A DNA stretch of 64,000 bases from an uncultured Alphaproteobacteria bacterium (lineage in GTDB: Bacteria; Pseudomonadota; Alphaproteobacteria; Rhodobacterales; Rhodobacteraceae), in contig CACJUU010000008.1 in the NCBI GenBank assembly GCA_902596605.1, forward strand, positions 32,670 to 96,669. The letters are read 5' to 3'. The notes under the pieces were generated by a model. The model saw nothing but the letters and a program-made list of their open reading frames with translations, made no database searches and was not told the origin of the DNA. A program made the position numbers and the translations under genes. Position 1 is the first letter of the stretch. Each line of letters starts with the position of its first letter. Positions 29,070 to 39,400 of this stretch are shown in pieces.

Positions 29070-30428
29070 TTGAGAGAACATCTGCTATCCACTTTTAAGC
29101 TTTCTTTACCGTTAATAGTAGCACAAATAGCTCAGTTAGGCTTAGGGCTAACCGACGTTGCTATGATTGGTTGGTATGGGACTAGTGAACTAGCTGCCTT
29201 AACGCTAGGGCATACATGTCTTTTCTTTGTATACATAACTCTCACTGGCTTTTCACTGGCTGTAATTACAAATGTATCAAAAGCTTTTGGAAAGGAAGAT
29301 ACAGAATCACTTAGAATTAATTTCAGAATGGGTCTATGGCTAGTTTTTGCCTTTTCACTATTTGGCTTGGTTTTAGTGAGCAACACTTCAGCATTTCTTA
29401 CATTTTTAGAACAGGATGAGTATATTGTCGAAAAAGTTTCTCAATATATTCAAATAGTTCAGTGGATGATGCCATTTTTACTTCTCACATACGTAATAAA
29501 GGCATTTTTGATATCGGTGAAAAAGCAGCAAGTTGTTCTTTTTATATCTATCTTAGGTTTATTAACAAATTTTACATTTAATTATCTATTTATCTTTGGC
29601 AACTACGGATTCCCTGAGTTAGGGATAAGTGGAGTCGCGTGTTCTTCACTTTTAACCAGTATTGCTATGATGCTATCTGGGCTTTTGTACATTCATCTTT
29701 CTGATTTAAAAGAAAAGCAAATCTTTAAAGATTTTTTTGTTTTCGATGCTGAAATTTTTAAAAATCTTTTCAAACTTGGTTGGCCGATATGTTTAACAAT
29801 TATGGCGGAAAGTGGAATGTTTTCATTTGCCTCTATCTTAATGGGCTGGATTGGTGACGTAGAATTAGCGGCCCACGGTATTTCTATAACGGTATTCGCA
29901 CTTTTTTTCATGATACCTCTAGGGATCTCACAAGCCGGTACGGTCATTATTGCTAAAACAATTGGAGCCAATGAGTTAAGCAAGTTGGACCAAGCAGCTT
30001 CCTCTGTTTATTTGCTTGGCCTGGGGTGGGCAGTACTTAATACGTTCCTAATCGTATTTTTTGGTGATTTTATAATCTCACTATTTTTGAATAGTAATGA
30101 TCTAAACGTAGAGAAAGTTGCATTTTATGCAGGAATTTTTCTCTTCGTTGGCTGTTTTTTCCATTTAGCCGATAGTGGACAAATACTTTTCGCTGCACTC
30201 TTGAGAGGTTTCTCAGATACAAAGAAACCCTTCATTATTTCTTTTTTTTCTTATTGGGCTGTAGGTATCCCTGCTGCATATTATCTTTCTCAAAAGACGT
30301 CATTGGCCGGCTCAGGAGTTTATTACGGAATTGGACTAGGTTTATTAGTTTGTTCTATCCTTCTTTTTTTTAGATTTGTTAAAATTAAGAGTGAAAAAAA
30401 ATCTTCTTTGGAACGCCTTAAGATTTGA
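29070..30428 (+). CDS. MATE family efflux transporter
   Basis: about 12 TM, LTDVAMIGWYGTSELAALTLGH; TTG start. Confidence 0.9.
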   Translation: MREHLLSTFKLSLPLIVAQIAQLGLGLTDVAMIGWYGTSELAALTLGHTCLFFVYITLTGFSLAVITNVSKAFGKEDTESLRINFRMGLWLVFAFSLFGLVLVSNTSAFLTFLEQDEYIVEKVSQYIQIVQWMMPFLLLTYVIKAFLISVKKQQVVLFISILGLLTNFTFNYLFIFGNYGFPELGISGVACSSLLTSIAMMLSGLLYIHLSDLKEKQIFKDFFVFDAEIFKNLFKLGWPICLTIMAESGMFSFASILMGWIGDVELAAHGISITVFALFFMIPLGISQAGTVIIAKTIGANELSKLDQAASSVYLLGLGWAVLNTFLIVFFGDFIISLFLNSNDLNVEKVAFYAGIFLFVGCFFHLADSGQILFAALLRGFSDTKKPFIISFFSYWAVGIPAAYYLSQKTSLAGSGVYYGIGLGLLVCSILLFFRFVKIKSEKKSSLERLKI

Positions 30429-30522
30429 TACTTCTAAAACTTAATTATAAAAATTTATTCTAAGTGCGTGACTTTGAGAGAAAAAAGATTACTGTAACAA
30501 TAGTGCAATTAAGGGACTTAAC

Positions 30523-32358
30523 ATGGCAGAGAACGTTGTTCAATTAAATAAATCTTCTCAGCAAGACATAGACAGAAAAATCGCAGTTATTTTTGTTACT
30601 GACGTTGTTGGTTTCAGCAAATCAATGGAAGTGAATGAAGAAGAAACCTTACGTAGCTTTAGAGCTTGCCAGGAAATCCTAGATAAACTTTTTGAAGAGC
30701 ATGGTGGCAGAATTTTTAATACGGCAGGAGATTCTGTATTAGCTGAATTTCAGAGTGCTGTTTCTGCAGTGGTTTGCGCAAACGAGTTTCAAAAATTAGT
30801 AAAGGAAAGAAATAAATCAGTTTCTGAAGAATCCCAAATGAGCTTCAGAATAGGTTTGAATATGGGGGATGTGATAATTGAAGGAGATAATCTCTACGGT
30901 GAAGGTGTAAATGTAGCCGCGAGACTTGAGGCTCTCTCACAAGCCAATGGAATATGTGTATCAAAAAGTATAGTTGACTTTGTAAATAAAAAGACAGAAC
31001 TGCTATTCAATGATCTTGGGGAACAAAAGGTAAAAAACACTGAAGTTCATGCTTACGATATTGCGGACCCCGATCTACAAGTTAGAGAAAAAAATGACAA
31101 AAAACTTGCAGAGGCTGCAGCTGAAAAAATTACAAAAACAAGTAAAGCGCCATCAGTAGCAGTGCTTCCTTTCTTGAATTTAAGTAATGACTCCGAGCAA
31201 GATTTCTTTGTTGTTGGGATCACTGAGGATATCATTTCCTATCTATCTAAACTGAAGACATTTCCGATTATATCTATAAATTCAGTAATACCTTACAAAG
31301 ATACGAAAGAACCTACACAAAAAATTGCCTCTGACCTAGGTGCTAGCTATTTGGTGCAAGGAAGCATAAGAAAAGGCGGTAACAAAGTTAGAATAATGGC
31401 AAAACTAACCGATGCTGTTGAAGATACCCAAATCTGGTCACAGACCTGGGATCGATCATTAGATGATGTCTTTGAAGTTCAGGATGAAGTTTCACAAAAA
31501 TCTGCTGCGTTGATCAGCCCAGCAATTATTACTAATGAAAGAAAGAAATTATCAGATCGTGAGATGAATGCTCTCAGCAGCTGGGATGAGTATTTGCAAG
31601 CTGTGAACTCATATGCACTAATGAATGCGTCTAAGACAACTGAAGAAAAACTGCTTCACCTTCAAAAATCAATAGAACACGGAGAAAAAGCTACGGCGTT
31701 AGATCCAAATCATAGTTCTGCGTTTAATCTTCTAGCTCAAGGTTATAATTTTCTTATATTTGAGTCGTCGGCACAGGATAATAGATCAGAAAATGAAAAA
31801 AAATTTAAAGAGTATACAGAAAAAGCATTTCAGCTAGATCCTCAAAATCCAGACTCAATAATGAATATGGGGTTCATGGCGTTCTTTGATGAAGATAAGA
31901 ATAGATTTACAGATTATGTTAATAAAGCTTTAGAGGTTAATCCTCACCATTCTCGTTCTTTAATGGCTAGAGGTATGAATTTATTAGAAGAAGGCAAGGA
32001 CTTTAATGCAGCAATTGACGCCTTTACCAGAGCCGCTGAAGTTGATCCACTAGGAGAAGATTATGGAGAAACTGTTATATTTTTCTGCCATCTTGGAAAT
32101 CGTGATTGGGAAAATGCCATTCAGTCTGTAGATCGTGAGATTAGAGAAAATAATCATAGTCGATATTTTGGTTTCAAGGCAGTAGTGTTAGCTCATCAAG
32201 GGAAAGTTTCGGAAAGTAAAGAATGGCTTTTAAAATATCAAACAGAGCGTCCAGAAATCAAAAGTATTGAAGATTATAAAAATGTAGCTCCAGATTTTAA
32301 CAACGAAATAAAAAGCATTATGATTGAAGGTATGAAGATAGCAGGCTTGCCTGAGTAA
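30523..32358 (+). CDS. Class III nucleotide cyclase homology domain with TolB-like/TPR C-terminus
   Basis: VIFVTDVVGFSKSMEVNEEETLRSF, GGRIFNTAGDSVLAEF, GEGVNVAARLEAL; SVAVLPFLNLSNDSEQDFFVVGITEDI; TPR-like repeats. Confidence 0.9.
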   Translation: MAENVVQLNKSSQQDIDRKIAVIFVTDVVGFSKSMEVNEEETLRSFRACQEILDKLFEEHGGRIFNTAGDSVLAEFQSAVSAVVCANEFQKLVKERNKSVSEESQMSFRIGLNMGDVIIEGDNLYGEGVNVAARLEALSQANGICVSKSIVDFVNKKTELLFNDLGEQKVKNTEVHAYDIADPDLQVREKNDKKLAEAAAEKITKTSKAPSVAVLPFLNLSNDSEQDFFVVGITEDIISYLSKLKTFPIISINSVIPYKDTKEPTQKIASDLGASYLVQGSIRKGGNKVRIMAKLTDAVEDTQIWSQTWDRSLDDVFEVQDEVSQKSAALISPAIITNERKKLSDREMNALSSWDEYLQAVNSYALMNASKTTEEKLLHLQKSIEHGEKATALDPNHSSAFNLLAQGYNFLIFESSAQDNRSENEKKFKEYTEKAFQLDPQNPDSIMNMGFMAFFDEDKNRFTDYVNKALEVNPHHSRSLMARGMNLLEEGKDFNAAIDAFTRAAEVDPLGEDYGETVIFFCHLGNRDWENAIQSVDREIRENNHSRYFGFKAVVLAHQGKVSESKEWLLKYQTERPEIKSIEDYKNVAPDFNNEIKSIMIEGMKIAGLPE

Positions 32359-32363
32359 AGCTT

Positions 32364-33005
32364 CTAATTTGCGTGTTGAACTACCACGGAATTACAAAAT
32401 TTTTCAACCGTTTTTCCAGAAACAGACGAAAAATAATTTACTGTGTCGTCTATGTACTGTTGATCGATTTTGAAGTCTAACCAAAAAGTTAAAATAGCAT
32501 CCCAAGCTGGGCTTTTATCGCCCTTATAACCTGCTATTTTTGGCAAACTTACTTTCATCCTATTTACATTTTTTTTTGAGTACTGATATGCCATATCAAC
32601 TAATTCTTTCCTGAAGTCCGTTAATTCAACATTACTAGATTTATTCATAAAAATTATAAGCTTGTAGTCTGAAACGTTACCTTCGACGGTTATTATATCC
32701 TCGGCAATGATTAACCTTACAGCACTACCATCTATAAAGACTTTTTCATCATCTTGGATATCTTTATATTCTTTAGTGGCAGCTAAAGAACGCATTGCGT
32801 TTGTGTCATCAAACCAAATTTCTGCAATACCATCGATAGTATCTTCAAAAGTCAATTTGTCATTATAGATTGGATGAGATTGAACATAGGTTCCCACAAG
32901 TGGAGATCTAGTTACAATTTCAGCATGTTCATTTTTCCAGTAATTCTGGAACTTTTCATATGTTAGACCTTGTTTTTTCTTAATAATTGTAATTGCGTTA
33001 ATCAT
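32364..33005 (-). CDS. EthD-domain protein (tandem dimeric alpha-beta barrel)
   Basis: KKKQGLTYEKFQNYWKNEHAEIVTRSP...GIAEIWFDD. Confidence 0.75.
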   Translation of the reverse strand: MINAITIIKKKQGLTYEKFQNYWKNEHAEIVTRSPLVGTYVQSHPIYNDKLTFEDTIDGIAEIWFDDTNAMRSLAATKEYKDIQDDEKVFIDGSAVRLIIAEDIITVEGNVSDYKLIIFMNKSSNVELTDFRKELVDMAYQYSKKNVNRMKVSLPKIAGYKGDKSPAWDAILTFWLDFKIDQQYIDDTVNYFSSVSGKTVEKFCNSVVVQHAN

Positions 33006-33017
33006 TTTTGTAATATC

Positions 33018-33254
33018 CTATAATGTCGCTTTCATGGTAACCCCTGACTCATTTATACTTCTATTTAAATAGTTAAAATAAAAAATAATCGGACGAGCCT
33101 TCAGTATCTATTCGTCATCCATACCTGCATATGTTAAATAATCTACATGAACTTGTTGCACATGGCATAGTCCTTCAGTCAGTTTCATTGCATACTGTAA
33201 CAAAGCAAGTTCAAATCCAGTAAAGTAATCTTGTGATTTCCTACCATATGAGAA
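33018..33254 (-). pseudogene. Decayed carboxymuconolactone decarboxylase/peroxidase-related gene remnant
   Basis: One reverse frame reads SYGRKSQDYFTGFELALLQYAMKLTEGLCHVQQVHVDYLTYAGMDDE*ILKARPIIFYFNYLNRSINESGVTMKATL*, CMD/AhpD-like C-terminal pattern interrupted by an in-frame TAG, with another TAG immediately upstream (33257-33255). Confidence 0.5.
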
Positions 33255-33405
33255 CTAAACATTTAACTTTCCCTTTATCCTTGACAAAAAATTTAGCATT
33301 TTTCCAATTAAAGTGCCAATAACTTAAATTTTTAAATTAATGAACTGTTGAATAAAATTTCAGAAAATTTAATCTTTAAGTATAGAAAATAAAGAAGGAT
33401 AGGAT

Positions 33406-33741
33406 ATGGACTGGAAAAAATTAACCACCGATACCAAACAATCGTTTTCTAAATTCAAAAAGGCAACCCCAGTTACGTTTGAAGGTTTTGAAGTTATGGG
33501 TAAAGATGCAAAGAAGGATGGACACTTGAGTACGAAAACCAAGGAATTCATTGCGCTTGGTATCTCAGTTGCTGTGAGGTGTGAGAGTTGTATCGGACTA
33601 CACGTCGAACATTTAGTTCATTTAGGGGCAACAAGAGAGGAATTAGTTGAAGCTTTAAGCATGAGCTCATATATGGGTGGCGGGCCTTCTTTAACTTATA
33701 GCGCAAAGGCATTGGAGGCCTTTGACCAATTATCAAATTAG
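33406..33741 (+). CDS. Carboxymuconolactone decarboxylase/AhpD-like protein
   Basis: CESCIGLHVEHLVHLGATREELVEAL CxxCxxxH motif. Confidence 0.9.
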   Translation: MDWKKLTTDTKQSFSKFKKATPVTFEGFEVMGKDAKKDGHLSTKTKEFIALGISVAVRCESCIGLHVEHLVHLGATREELVEALSMSSYMGGGPSLTYSAKALEAFDQLSN

Positions 33742-33915
33742 GAATTGTGAAGAGTAACTCTTAGATATAAGAAATGGATTTAGAGAAGGTCGATTGTTTA
33801 CCATGCCAATCGATGACATACTATGATGGAAGGTGGAGAATTGATCCTCAATGGCTTTGAGCGCACAAAAAGTCTCTTGGAAAAATATAAAACTTTAAAG
33901 CCGTTTATAGCGTTA

Positions 33916-35226
33916 TTAGCCTAAAACGGACATGCTGCTTTCTTCATTAATTATGCGGTTACGTGAATAAAAGCCCAGATCAATTTCTCTATCAATATAA
34001 TTTAATTGAAGTTTGATAGGATCCTTATCATGATCATGCCCATCTTCGCACTTCACTATCAATTCAGCCATAATTTTTCCAGCCATCGGAGCATTCTTAT
34101 ATTGATTTCCACTCGAGCCAACCGCCATATAAAATCCTGGCAAAGAGGATTTATCGTAAATGGGGATCCAATCATCAGATACGTCATATAAAGCCACCAC
34201 ACCCTTTGAATTTGATGGTATTGGCAAATCTGGGTACCTCTGTGCCTGTCTTAAAACTTGGGTTCTCCATTGCTCAGAAAAGCTTTCGTCCCATATATCA
34301 GGATCTACGAACAACCTTTCATCACATTCCGGGTCTTCACTACCGATAAGCACATTGTTTCCAATTTCAGGTCGGCTATAACACCCTATATCGCTATCAG
34401 AAATTACAAAACCTTCTTTCTCATAATTAAATCCAAGTGGAGAAGGCACATGACAAACCTCGACCTTTAAAGCTTTTGTTTTTATATTCATATCATTTTC
34501 TACGCCTGCCATTTGGTTGACCTTCATAGAGTGTGGCCCAGCAACATTCACAACAATTTTTGCGTTAATTTTCTCACCATTTTCTAAAACAACGCCACTG
34601 ACTCTCCCCTTTTCCTGAATTATCTCTTTAACGCTTGATTTAAATAGAAATTTTGCTCCTTTCTTTGAAGCTGCCATTTGTAGATTTTGCGCAGAAAGCT
34701 GAGGATCATTTATATAACCTGCTGTGGGAAAGAAAACAGATCCCCTTAAATCATCTCCGGTTTTTGACCCAAAGCTTTTATCGCTTGTTGACTTTACAGG
34801 TCCATATTTATTGGTATCAACAATTCTTAATTTTTCTTTGATTTTTTTTGGATCCCATAGCTCATGGGGTATATTCAGTTCTTCAGCTCTTTTAATTACT
34901 TTATCGAGATAGTTATTTTGCTCAGTTTGGTAAATCATACACCCACACTCAATAAACGTAGCCAGATTATCGTGTTCTGATGCCTCTAAATATGCCATCC
35001 AATCTTTCCAAAAGTGATAGCTCTCATAAGCAAGAGCGCAGCCATCAAACGTCGAGTAATGTACTCTAATAATTGCACAGGATGCCGAAGTAGAGCCATA
35101 ACCTGAAACGTGATTTCTATCTATGTTTAGAGTCTTCAAACCTTGTTTAGATAACTCAAAGGCAACGGCGTTGCCGATAACACCAGCCCCAATAATGATA
35201 GCATCAAAATTTTGTTCGTTACCCAT
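33916..35226 (-). CDS. FAD-dependent DAO-family oxidoreductase (sarcosine oxidase beta-like)
   Basis: FDAIIIGAGVIGNAVAFELSKQG, NVAGPHSMKVN, FYMAVGSSGNQYKNAPMAGKIMAELI. Confidence 0.85.
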   Translation of the reverse strand: MGNEQNFDAIIIGAGVIGNAVAFELSKQGLKTLNIDRNHVSGYGSTSASCAIIRVHYSTFDGCALAYESYHFWKDWMAYLEASEHDNLATFIECGCMIYQTEQNNYLDKVIKRAEELNIPHELWDPKKIKEKLRIVDTNKYGPVKSTSDKSFGSKTGDDLRGSVFFPTAGYINDPQLSAQNLQMAASKKGAKFLFKSSVKEIIQEKGRVSGVVLENGEKINAKIVVNVAGPHSMKVNQMAGVENDMNIKTKALKVEVCHVPSPLGFNYEKEGFVISDSDIGCYSRPEIGNNVLIGSEDPECDERLFVDPDIWDESFSEQWRTQVLRQAQRYPDLPIPSNSKGVVALYDVSDDWIPIYDKSSLPGFYMAVGSSGNQYKNAPMAGKIMAELIVKCEDGHDHDKDPIKLQLNYIDREIDLGFYSRNRIINEESSMSVLG

Positions 35227-35265
35227 CTGCTTCCTTTCATAATTGTAAAAATTATACTTTAAAAA

Positions 35266-37299
35266 CTAAATAACTGCTGCTAATTCCGAAGCTTGCTTAA
35301 TTGCCACCTTTGCATCTAATTCTTTAGCCTCATAAGCACCCCCGACCAGGTGCATGCGAAATTCAGTATTATTTGCCAAGTTAAAAAATGAACGGTCTGG
35401 CTCCTGTCCAGCACAAACAATAATGTTATCACATTCAATAAACTGATCCTGACCATTAATAGAGATGTAAATACCATTTTTTGCAATCTTTTTATAGGTA
35501 ACTCCCTTAAGCATCTTTATTTCTTTTTTCCTCAAACTTAACCTGTGAGTCCATCCAGTAGTTTTACCTAGTGCAATCCCTAATGGCGTTACTTTTCTTT
35601 GCAATAAATAAATTTCACGCTCAGATTTACTTGCTTTAGCCATTACACCCGTTACACCTCCTCTCGGATGATTGGTAAAATCTATACCCCATTGCTCAGC
35701 AAAGTCGCCTATATTGGTAGAGGGGTTCTTTTTACCATGAGATAAGAGTTCAGCCATATCAAACCCAATACCCCCAGCTCCAATCAGGACTACCTTTTTC
35801 CCAATTTTATCTATGTTTCTTATTGCATCTATATACGAAATTACTATCTCTTCATCAGAACCAGGAATATCAAGAGACCTTGGATATACTCCCGTCGATA
35901 CAATGACCTCATCATAATTTTTATCCATTAAATCAATAGGTTGAACTTTTTTATTTAAGTATAATTTAACACCATTTTTTTTAAGCATGGTGGAAAAATA
36001 GCGGATTGTTTCATAAAACTCCTCTTTACCGGGTATTTGTTTGGCCAAATTAAACTGACCCCCTATCTGATCACTTGCCTCAAATAATTCAACATGATGC
36101 CCTCTTGAAGCTGCAATTTCAGAAAAAGCGAGTCCTGCTGGGCCAGCACCAATGACGGCAATAGTTTTTTTATTGGTAGTTGGTAAATAGTTCAGGTTGG
36201 TTTCATTACATGCTCTCGGATTCACTAGACATGATATTTCTTTTTTATCAAAGGCATGATCTAAGCAAGCTTGGTTACAAGCTATACATGTGTTTATTTC
36301 GTCTTCCCTGCCCTCTTTAATTTTTTCAAAAATTTTACCATCTGCAAGAAATGGTCTTGCCATCGAAACTAAGTCTGCATCACCATTCGCCAAAACTGTC
36401 TCTGCGACATCCGGCATATTTATTCTGTTTGATGTAATTACCGGAACATTAATAACACTTTTTAAGCGTTTAGTCACTGAAGTAAAAGCTGCTCTTGGAA
36501 CCATAGTTGCAATGGTTGGAATAGGGCTTTCATGCCATGAAAAATGAGTAGACACTATCGAAACACCTGAATTTTCTAAGGCCTGCCCTAAAGTACAGAT
36601 CTCTTCCCATGACATTCCTCCCTCAAGCATATCCATTGCTGGTATTCTGAATATAATCAGAAAATCTTCACCAACAGATTTACGAATTCCTTCCACAATT
36701 TCTGTTGCAATTCTTATTTTATTAGGGAAACATCCTCCATATTCGTCTGTTCTCAGATTTGTTTTGTTAACGAAAAAAGTGGAAATAAAATATCCAGCTG
36801 AACCAATGATTTCCACTCCATCATAATTAGCTTTTTTACATAATTCTGCACACTTGATAAAATCACCAATTTGCTTTCTGAGCACCTCTAGTGACATTTC
36901 GTTAGGAACAAGACGACCAATTCTAGATCGAACTGGACTAGCGGCAACTAATTCCTTACTAATTGCCAACGGACCCGAATGTAAAATCTGCATACAAATT
37001 TTTGTATCTACATTCGCATTGTGCACCGCATCTGTTACAAGCTTATGTCTTGCAACTTGACTTTGTTGGTTAAAAATAGCTCCGTCAAGAGCACCTTCTT
37101 CATTGGGGGAAATACCTCCTGTTATTATAAGACCAACGCCTGTGGATGCCCTTTCAGCAAAATATTCTCCCATTCTAGAAAAGTCGTCTTGTCCTCCCTC
37201 TTCTAAGCCTGTGTGCATAGATCCCATTATAATTCTATTTTTTATAATATGGTTGCCGACTATCAGTGGTTCAAAAATATGCCTATATTTATTTTTCAT
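35266..37299 (-). CDS. fadH: 2,4-dienoyl-CoA reductase-like FMN/FAD/4Fe-4S enzyme
   Basis: NADH:flavin oxidoreductase barrel, CIACNQACLDHAFDKKEISCLVNPRACNE Fe-S region, AVIGAGPAGLAFSEIAASRGH. Confidence 0.85.
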   Translation of the reverse strand: MKNKYRHIFEPLIVGNHIIKNRIIMGSMHTGLEEGGQDDFSRMGEYFAERASTGVGLIITGGISPNEEGALDGAIFNQQSQVARHKLVTDAVHNANVDTKICMQILHSGPLAISKELVAASPVRSRIGRLVPNEMSLEVLRKQIGDFIKCAELCKKANYDGVEIIGSAGYFISTFFVNKTNLRTDEYGGCFPNKIRIATEIVEGIRKSVGEDFLIIFRIPAMDMLEGGMSWEEICTLGQALENSGVSIVSTHFSWHESPIPTIATMVPRAAFTSVTKRLKSVINVPVITSNRINMPDVAETVLANGDADLVSMARPFLADGKIFEKIKEGREDEINTCIACNQACLDHAFDKKEISCLVNPRACNETNLNYLPTTNKKTIAVIGAGPAGLAFSEIAASRGHHVELFEASDQIGGQFNLAKQIPGKEEFYETIRYFSTMLKKNGVKLYLNKKVQPIDLMDKNYDEVIVSTGVYPRSLDIPGSDEEIVISYIDAIRNIDKIGKKVVLIGAGGIGFDMAELLSHGKKNPSTNIGDFAEQWGIDFTNHPRGGVTGVMAKASKSEREIYLLQRKVTPLGIALGKTTGWTHRLSLRKKEIKMLKGVTYKKIAKNGIYISINGQDQFIECDNIIVCAGQEPDRSFFNLANNTEFRMHLVGGAYEAKELDAKVAIKQASELAAVI

Positions 37300-37347
37300 T
37301 TTATTTCCTACTTTCTTAAAAATTCTTTACTCCAAGACGACAACCAA

Positions 37348-38073
37348 TCAACTAGCAGACCATCCTCCATCGATAATATGCTCTTGCCCCGTAACAAATT
37401 TACTTTCATCAGATGCCAAATAAACTGCTAGATCAGCAATTTCATCTGCCAATCCAAGTCTTCCCATGGGTTGCCTATTAACAAAGTCATTCATAGCCTT
37501 ATCATAATCACCAGTCGCTTCCAGCCTTTCATGCAATGATGGGGTATCAACAGTACCTGGGCATATGCAATTACATCTAATTCCCTCTTTAACAAAATCT
37601 ACCGCTACAGACTTGGTTAAACCGATTACTGCAGCTTTTGACAAACCATAAATACAACGATTTGGTGCGCCAATTACAGATGAAACCACGGAACCAATAT
37701 TAATTATACTTCCACCACCTTTATTCTGCATAAAAGGGATAGCAGCTTTTATAGTGCGATACATAGACTTGATATTTAAATCAATTGCGTCATCAAACTC
37801 CTCTTCTTTAGATATAAGTATTGTACCTGAATGAACTATACCTGCACAATTTATCAATATGTCTGGCTCAAAATCTTTTATCGCTTTATGGATAACTTCA
37901 GCATCTCTGACATCTATACAAAGAGACTTGGAGACTTTTAATTGCGTTAAATTATCATCGTTTATGTCAACGGCGAGAACCTCGGAACCAAATTGGAAGA
38001 ATTTCTCGGCAATAGCTTTACCAATTCCCTGACCGGCGGCAGTTACGAAAGCTTTTTTGTTTTTGAGTCGCAT
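37348..38073 (-). CDS. Short-chain dehydrogenase/reductase (DHRS6/BDH2-like)
   Basis: AFVTAAGQGIGKAIAEKF, NCAGIV, YGLSKAAVIGLTKSVAVDFVKEGIRCNCICPGTVDTPS. Confidence 0.92.
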   Translation of the reverse strand: MRLKNKKAFVTAAGQGIGKAIAEKFFQFGSEVLAVDINDDNLTQLKVSKSLCIDVRDAEVIHKAIKDFEPDILINCAGIVHSGTILISKEEEFDDAIDLNIKSMYRTIKAAIPFMQNKGGGSIINIGSVVSSVIGAPNRCIYGLSKAAVIGLTKSVAVDFVKEGIRCNCICPGTVDTPSLHERLEATGDYDKAMNDFVNRQPMGRLGLADEIADLAVYLASDESKFVTGQEHIIDGGWSAS

Positions 38074-38140
38074 TACTCTAGAAGATTGTTAATTTATATT
38101 AAGTAATTAAAATAAAAATTTTTTTGAACGAGGTCAATAA

Positions 38141-38296
38141 TTGGAACTTTTTTTTCTAGGCATAATTGGCTTTTTACTTCTTTTTGGCTTCAGACCCATA
38201 TTAAAAATACTTAAACTTTTTATGCTTGGATCGAGCTTAATTTGGTTAGTTATAATAGGTAGTATTGCTTTTGGTATAATGATATATATGGTCTAG
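38141..38296 (+). CDS. Small (51 aa) predicted membrane protein, absent from ORF track
   Basis: TTG start with GAGG 7 nt upstream; MELFFLGIIGFLLLFGFRPILKILKLFMLGSSLIWLVIIGSIAFGIMIYMV; stop TAG overlaps GTG start of next gene by 1 nt. Confidence 0.65.
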   Translation: MELFFLGIIGFLLLFGFRPILKILKLFMLGSSLIWLVIIGSIAFGIMIYMV

Positions 38297-39387
38297 TGAA
38301 TGAGCTTCAAATGGTAGATATATTAGTAGTTGGTGGTGGAATTGCTGGTCTCTCAGTTGCAGGTAGACTAAGTAAATCAGCGAAGGTAACTTTGCTAGAA
38401 GCCGAAGGAAATCTTGGGTACCACTCATCAAGTAGATCCGCTGCTGCATTTATCGAAGACTACGGAAACGACGTCATACGGGAATTTAATAGTGCAAGCA
38501 AAAGCTTTCTTTCTAAGGATGGTGTAGATGTTCTGTCCCCAAGGGGCAGCCTAATTTTAGGAAAAAAAGACGAAAAAAATGCATTTAAAGAGCAATGTTC
38601 AAGTTTTGCCCACAATGAAATATCTGTCAGCGATGCGCTTAGCCTAATTGAAATAATCAATAATAGATCGGTAAAATATGCTGGATATAAAGAGGACATT
38701 TACGATATTGATACAGATAAATTATTACAACATTTTACAAAAGATATAAAAGCCAACGGGTCAGAAATTTATACCGACTCCAAAGTAATTGCTGCTGAGT
38801 TTAAAGAAGGGAAGTGGCACATTACAACAGATAAAAAAACATTTATTTGTGATGTCATTGTAAATGCCGCAGGAGCATGGGTAGATGAATTAGCATTGAA
38901 ATGTGGCATCGAACCTTTGGGCTTTTTACCTCTTAAAAGATCTATGGCTAGAGTACCTGCTCCTGATGATAGTGGTAATCATAAAAGTTGGCCAATGGCT
39001 TTTGGACTAAATGAAGCTTTTTACGCGAAACCTGATGCAGGAGAAATGATTGTCTCCCCATCGGAAGAAACTAAGTCTTTTCCTCATGACGCGTTTGCAA
39101 ATGATGAGGACTTAGCAAAAGGCATTTTCAACTTTGAGGAAGTTGTAAGCTATTCTGTTAAAAGAATTACGTCAAGCTGGGCGGGCCTTCGAACTTTTGC
39201 ACCTGATCGCACCCTTGTTATTGGTTTTGATAGCATTGTTCCCAGTTTTTTTTGGCTTGCAGGTCAAGGAGGATATGGCTTTCAAACGTCAGCGGCAGCA
39301 AGCAAAATGGCTAGTGAGATTATCCTTGGGGAAAAATCAAGCTTTGGACAGTTGCAAAAGAGAGTCTCTCCAAATAGATTTAAGTAG
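38296..39387 (+). CDS. FAD-dependent DadA/glycine oxidase-like oxidoreductase
   Basis: VDILVVGGGIAGLSVAGRLSKSAKVTLLEAE, NAAGAWVDELA, GQGGYGFQTSAAASK. Confidence 0.88.
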   Translation: MNELQMVDILVVGGGIAGLSVAGRLSKSAKVTLLEAEGNLGYHSSSRSAAAFIEDYGNDVIREFNSASKSFLSKDGVDVLSPRGSLILGKKDEKNAFKEQCSSFAHNEISVSDALSLIEIINNRSVKYAGYKEDIYDIDTDKLLQHFTKDIKANGSEIYTDSKVIAAEFKEGKWHITTDKKTFICDVIVNAAGAWVDELALKCGIEPLGFLPLKRSMARVPAPDDSGNHKSWPMAFGLNEAFYAKPDAGEMIVSPSEETKSFPHDAFANDEDLAKGIFNFEEVVSYSVKRITSSWAGLRTFAPDRTLVIGFDSIVPSFFWLAGQGGYGFQTSAAASKMASEIILGEKSSFGQLQKRVSPNRFK

Positions 39388-39400
39388 CACTTGAGCGTTA

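Noticed and set aside
33195-33230. tRNA T-loop-like string GTTCAAATCC
   Set aside because: Flanking bases do not form a 5-bp T-stem and no acceptor/anticodon arms are evident; better explained as part of the CMD-like pseudogene.
33774-33860. 28-codon ORF MDLEKVDCLPCQSMTYYDGRWRIDPQWL after the AhpD-like gene
   Set aside because: Too short, no clear Shine-Dalgarno or family match; insufficient support to call a gene.
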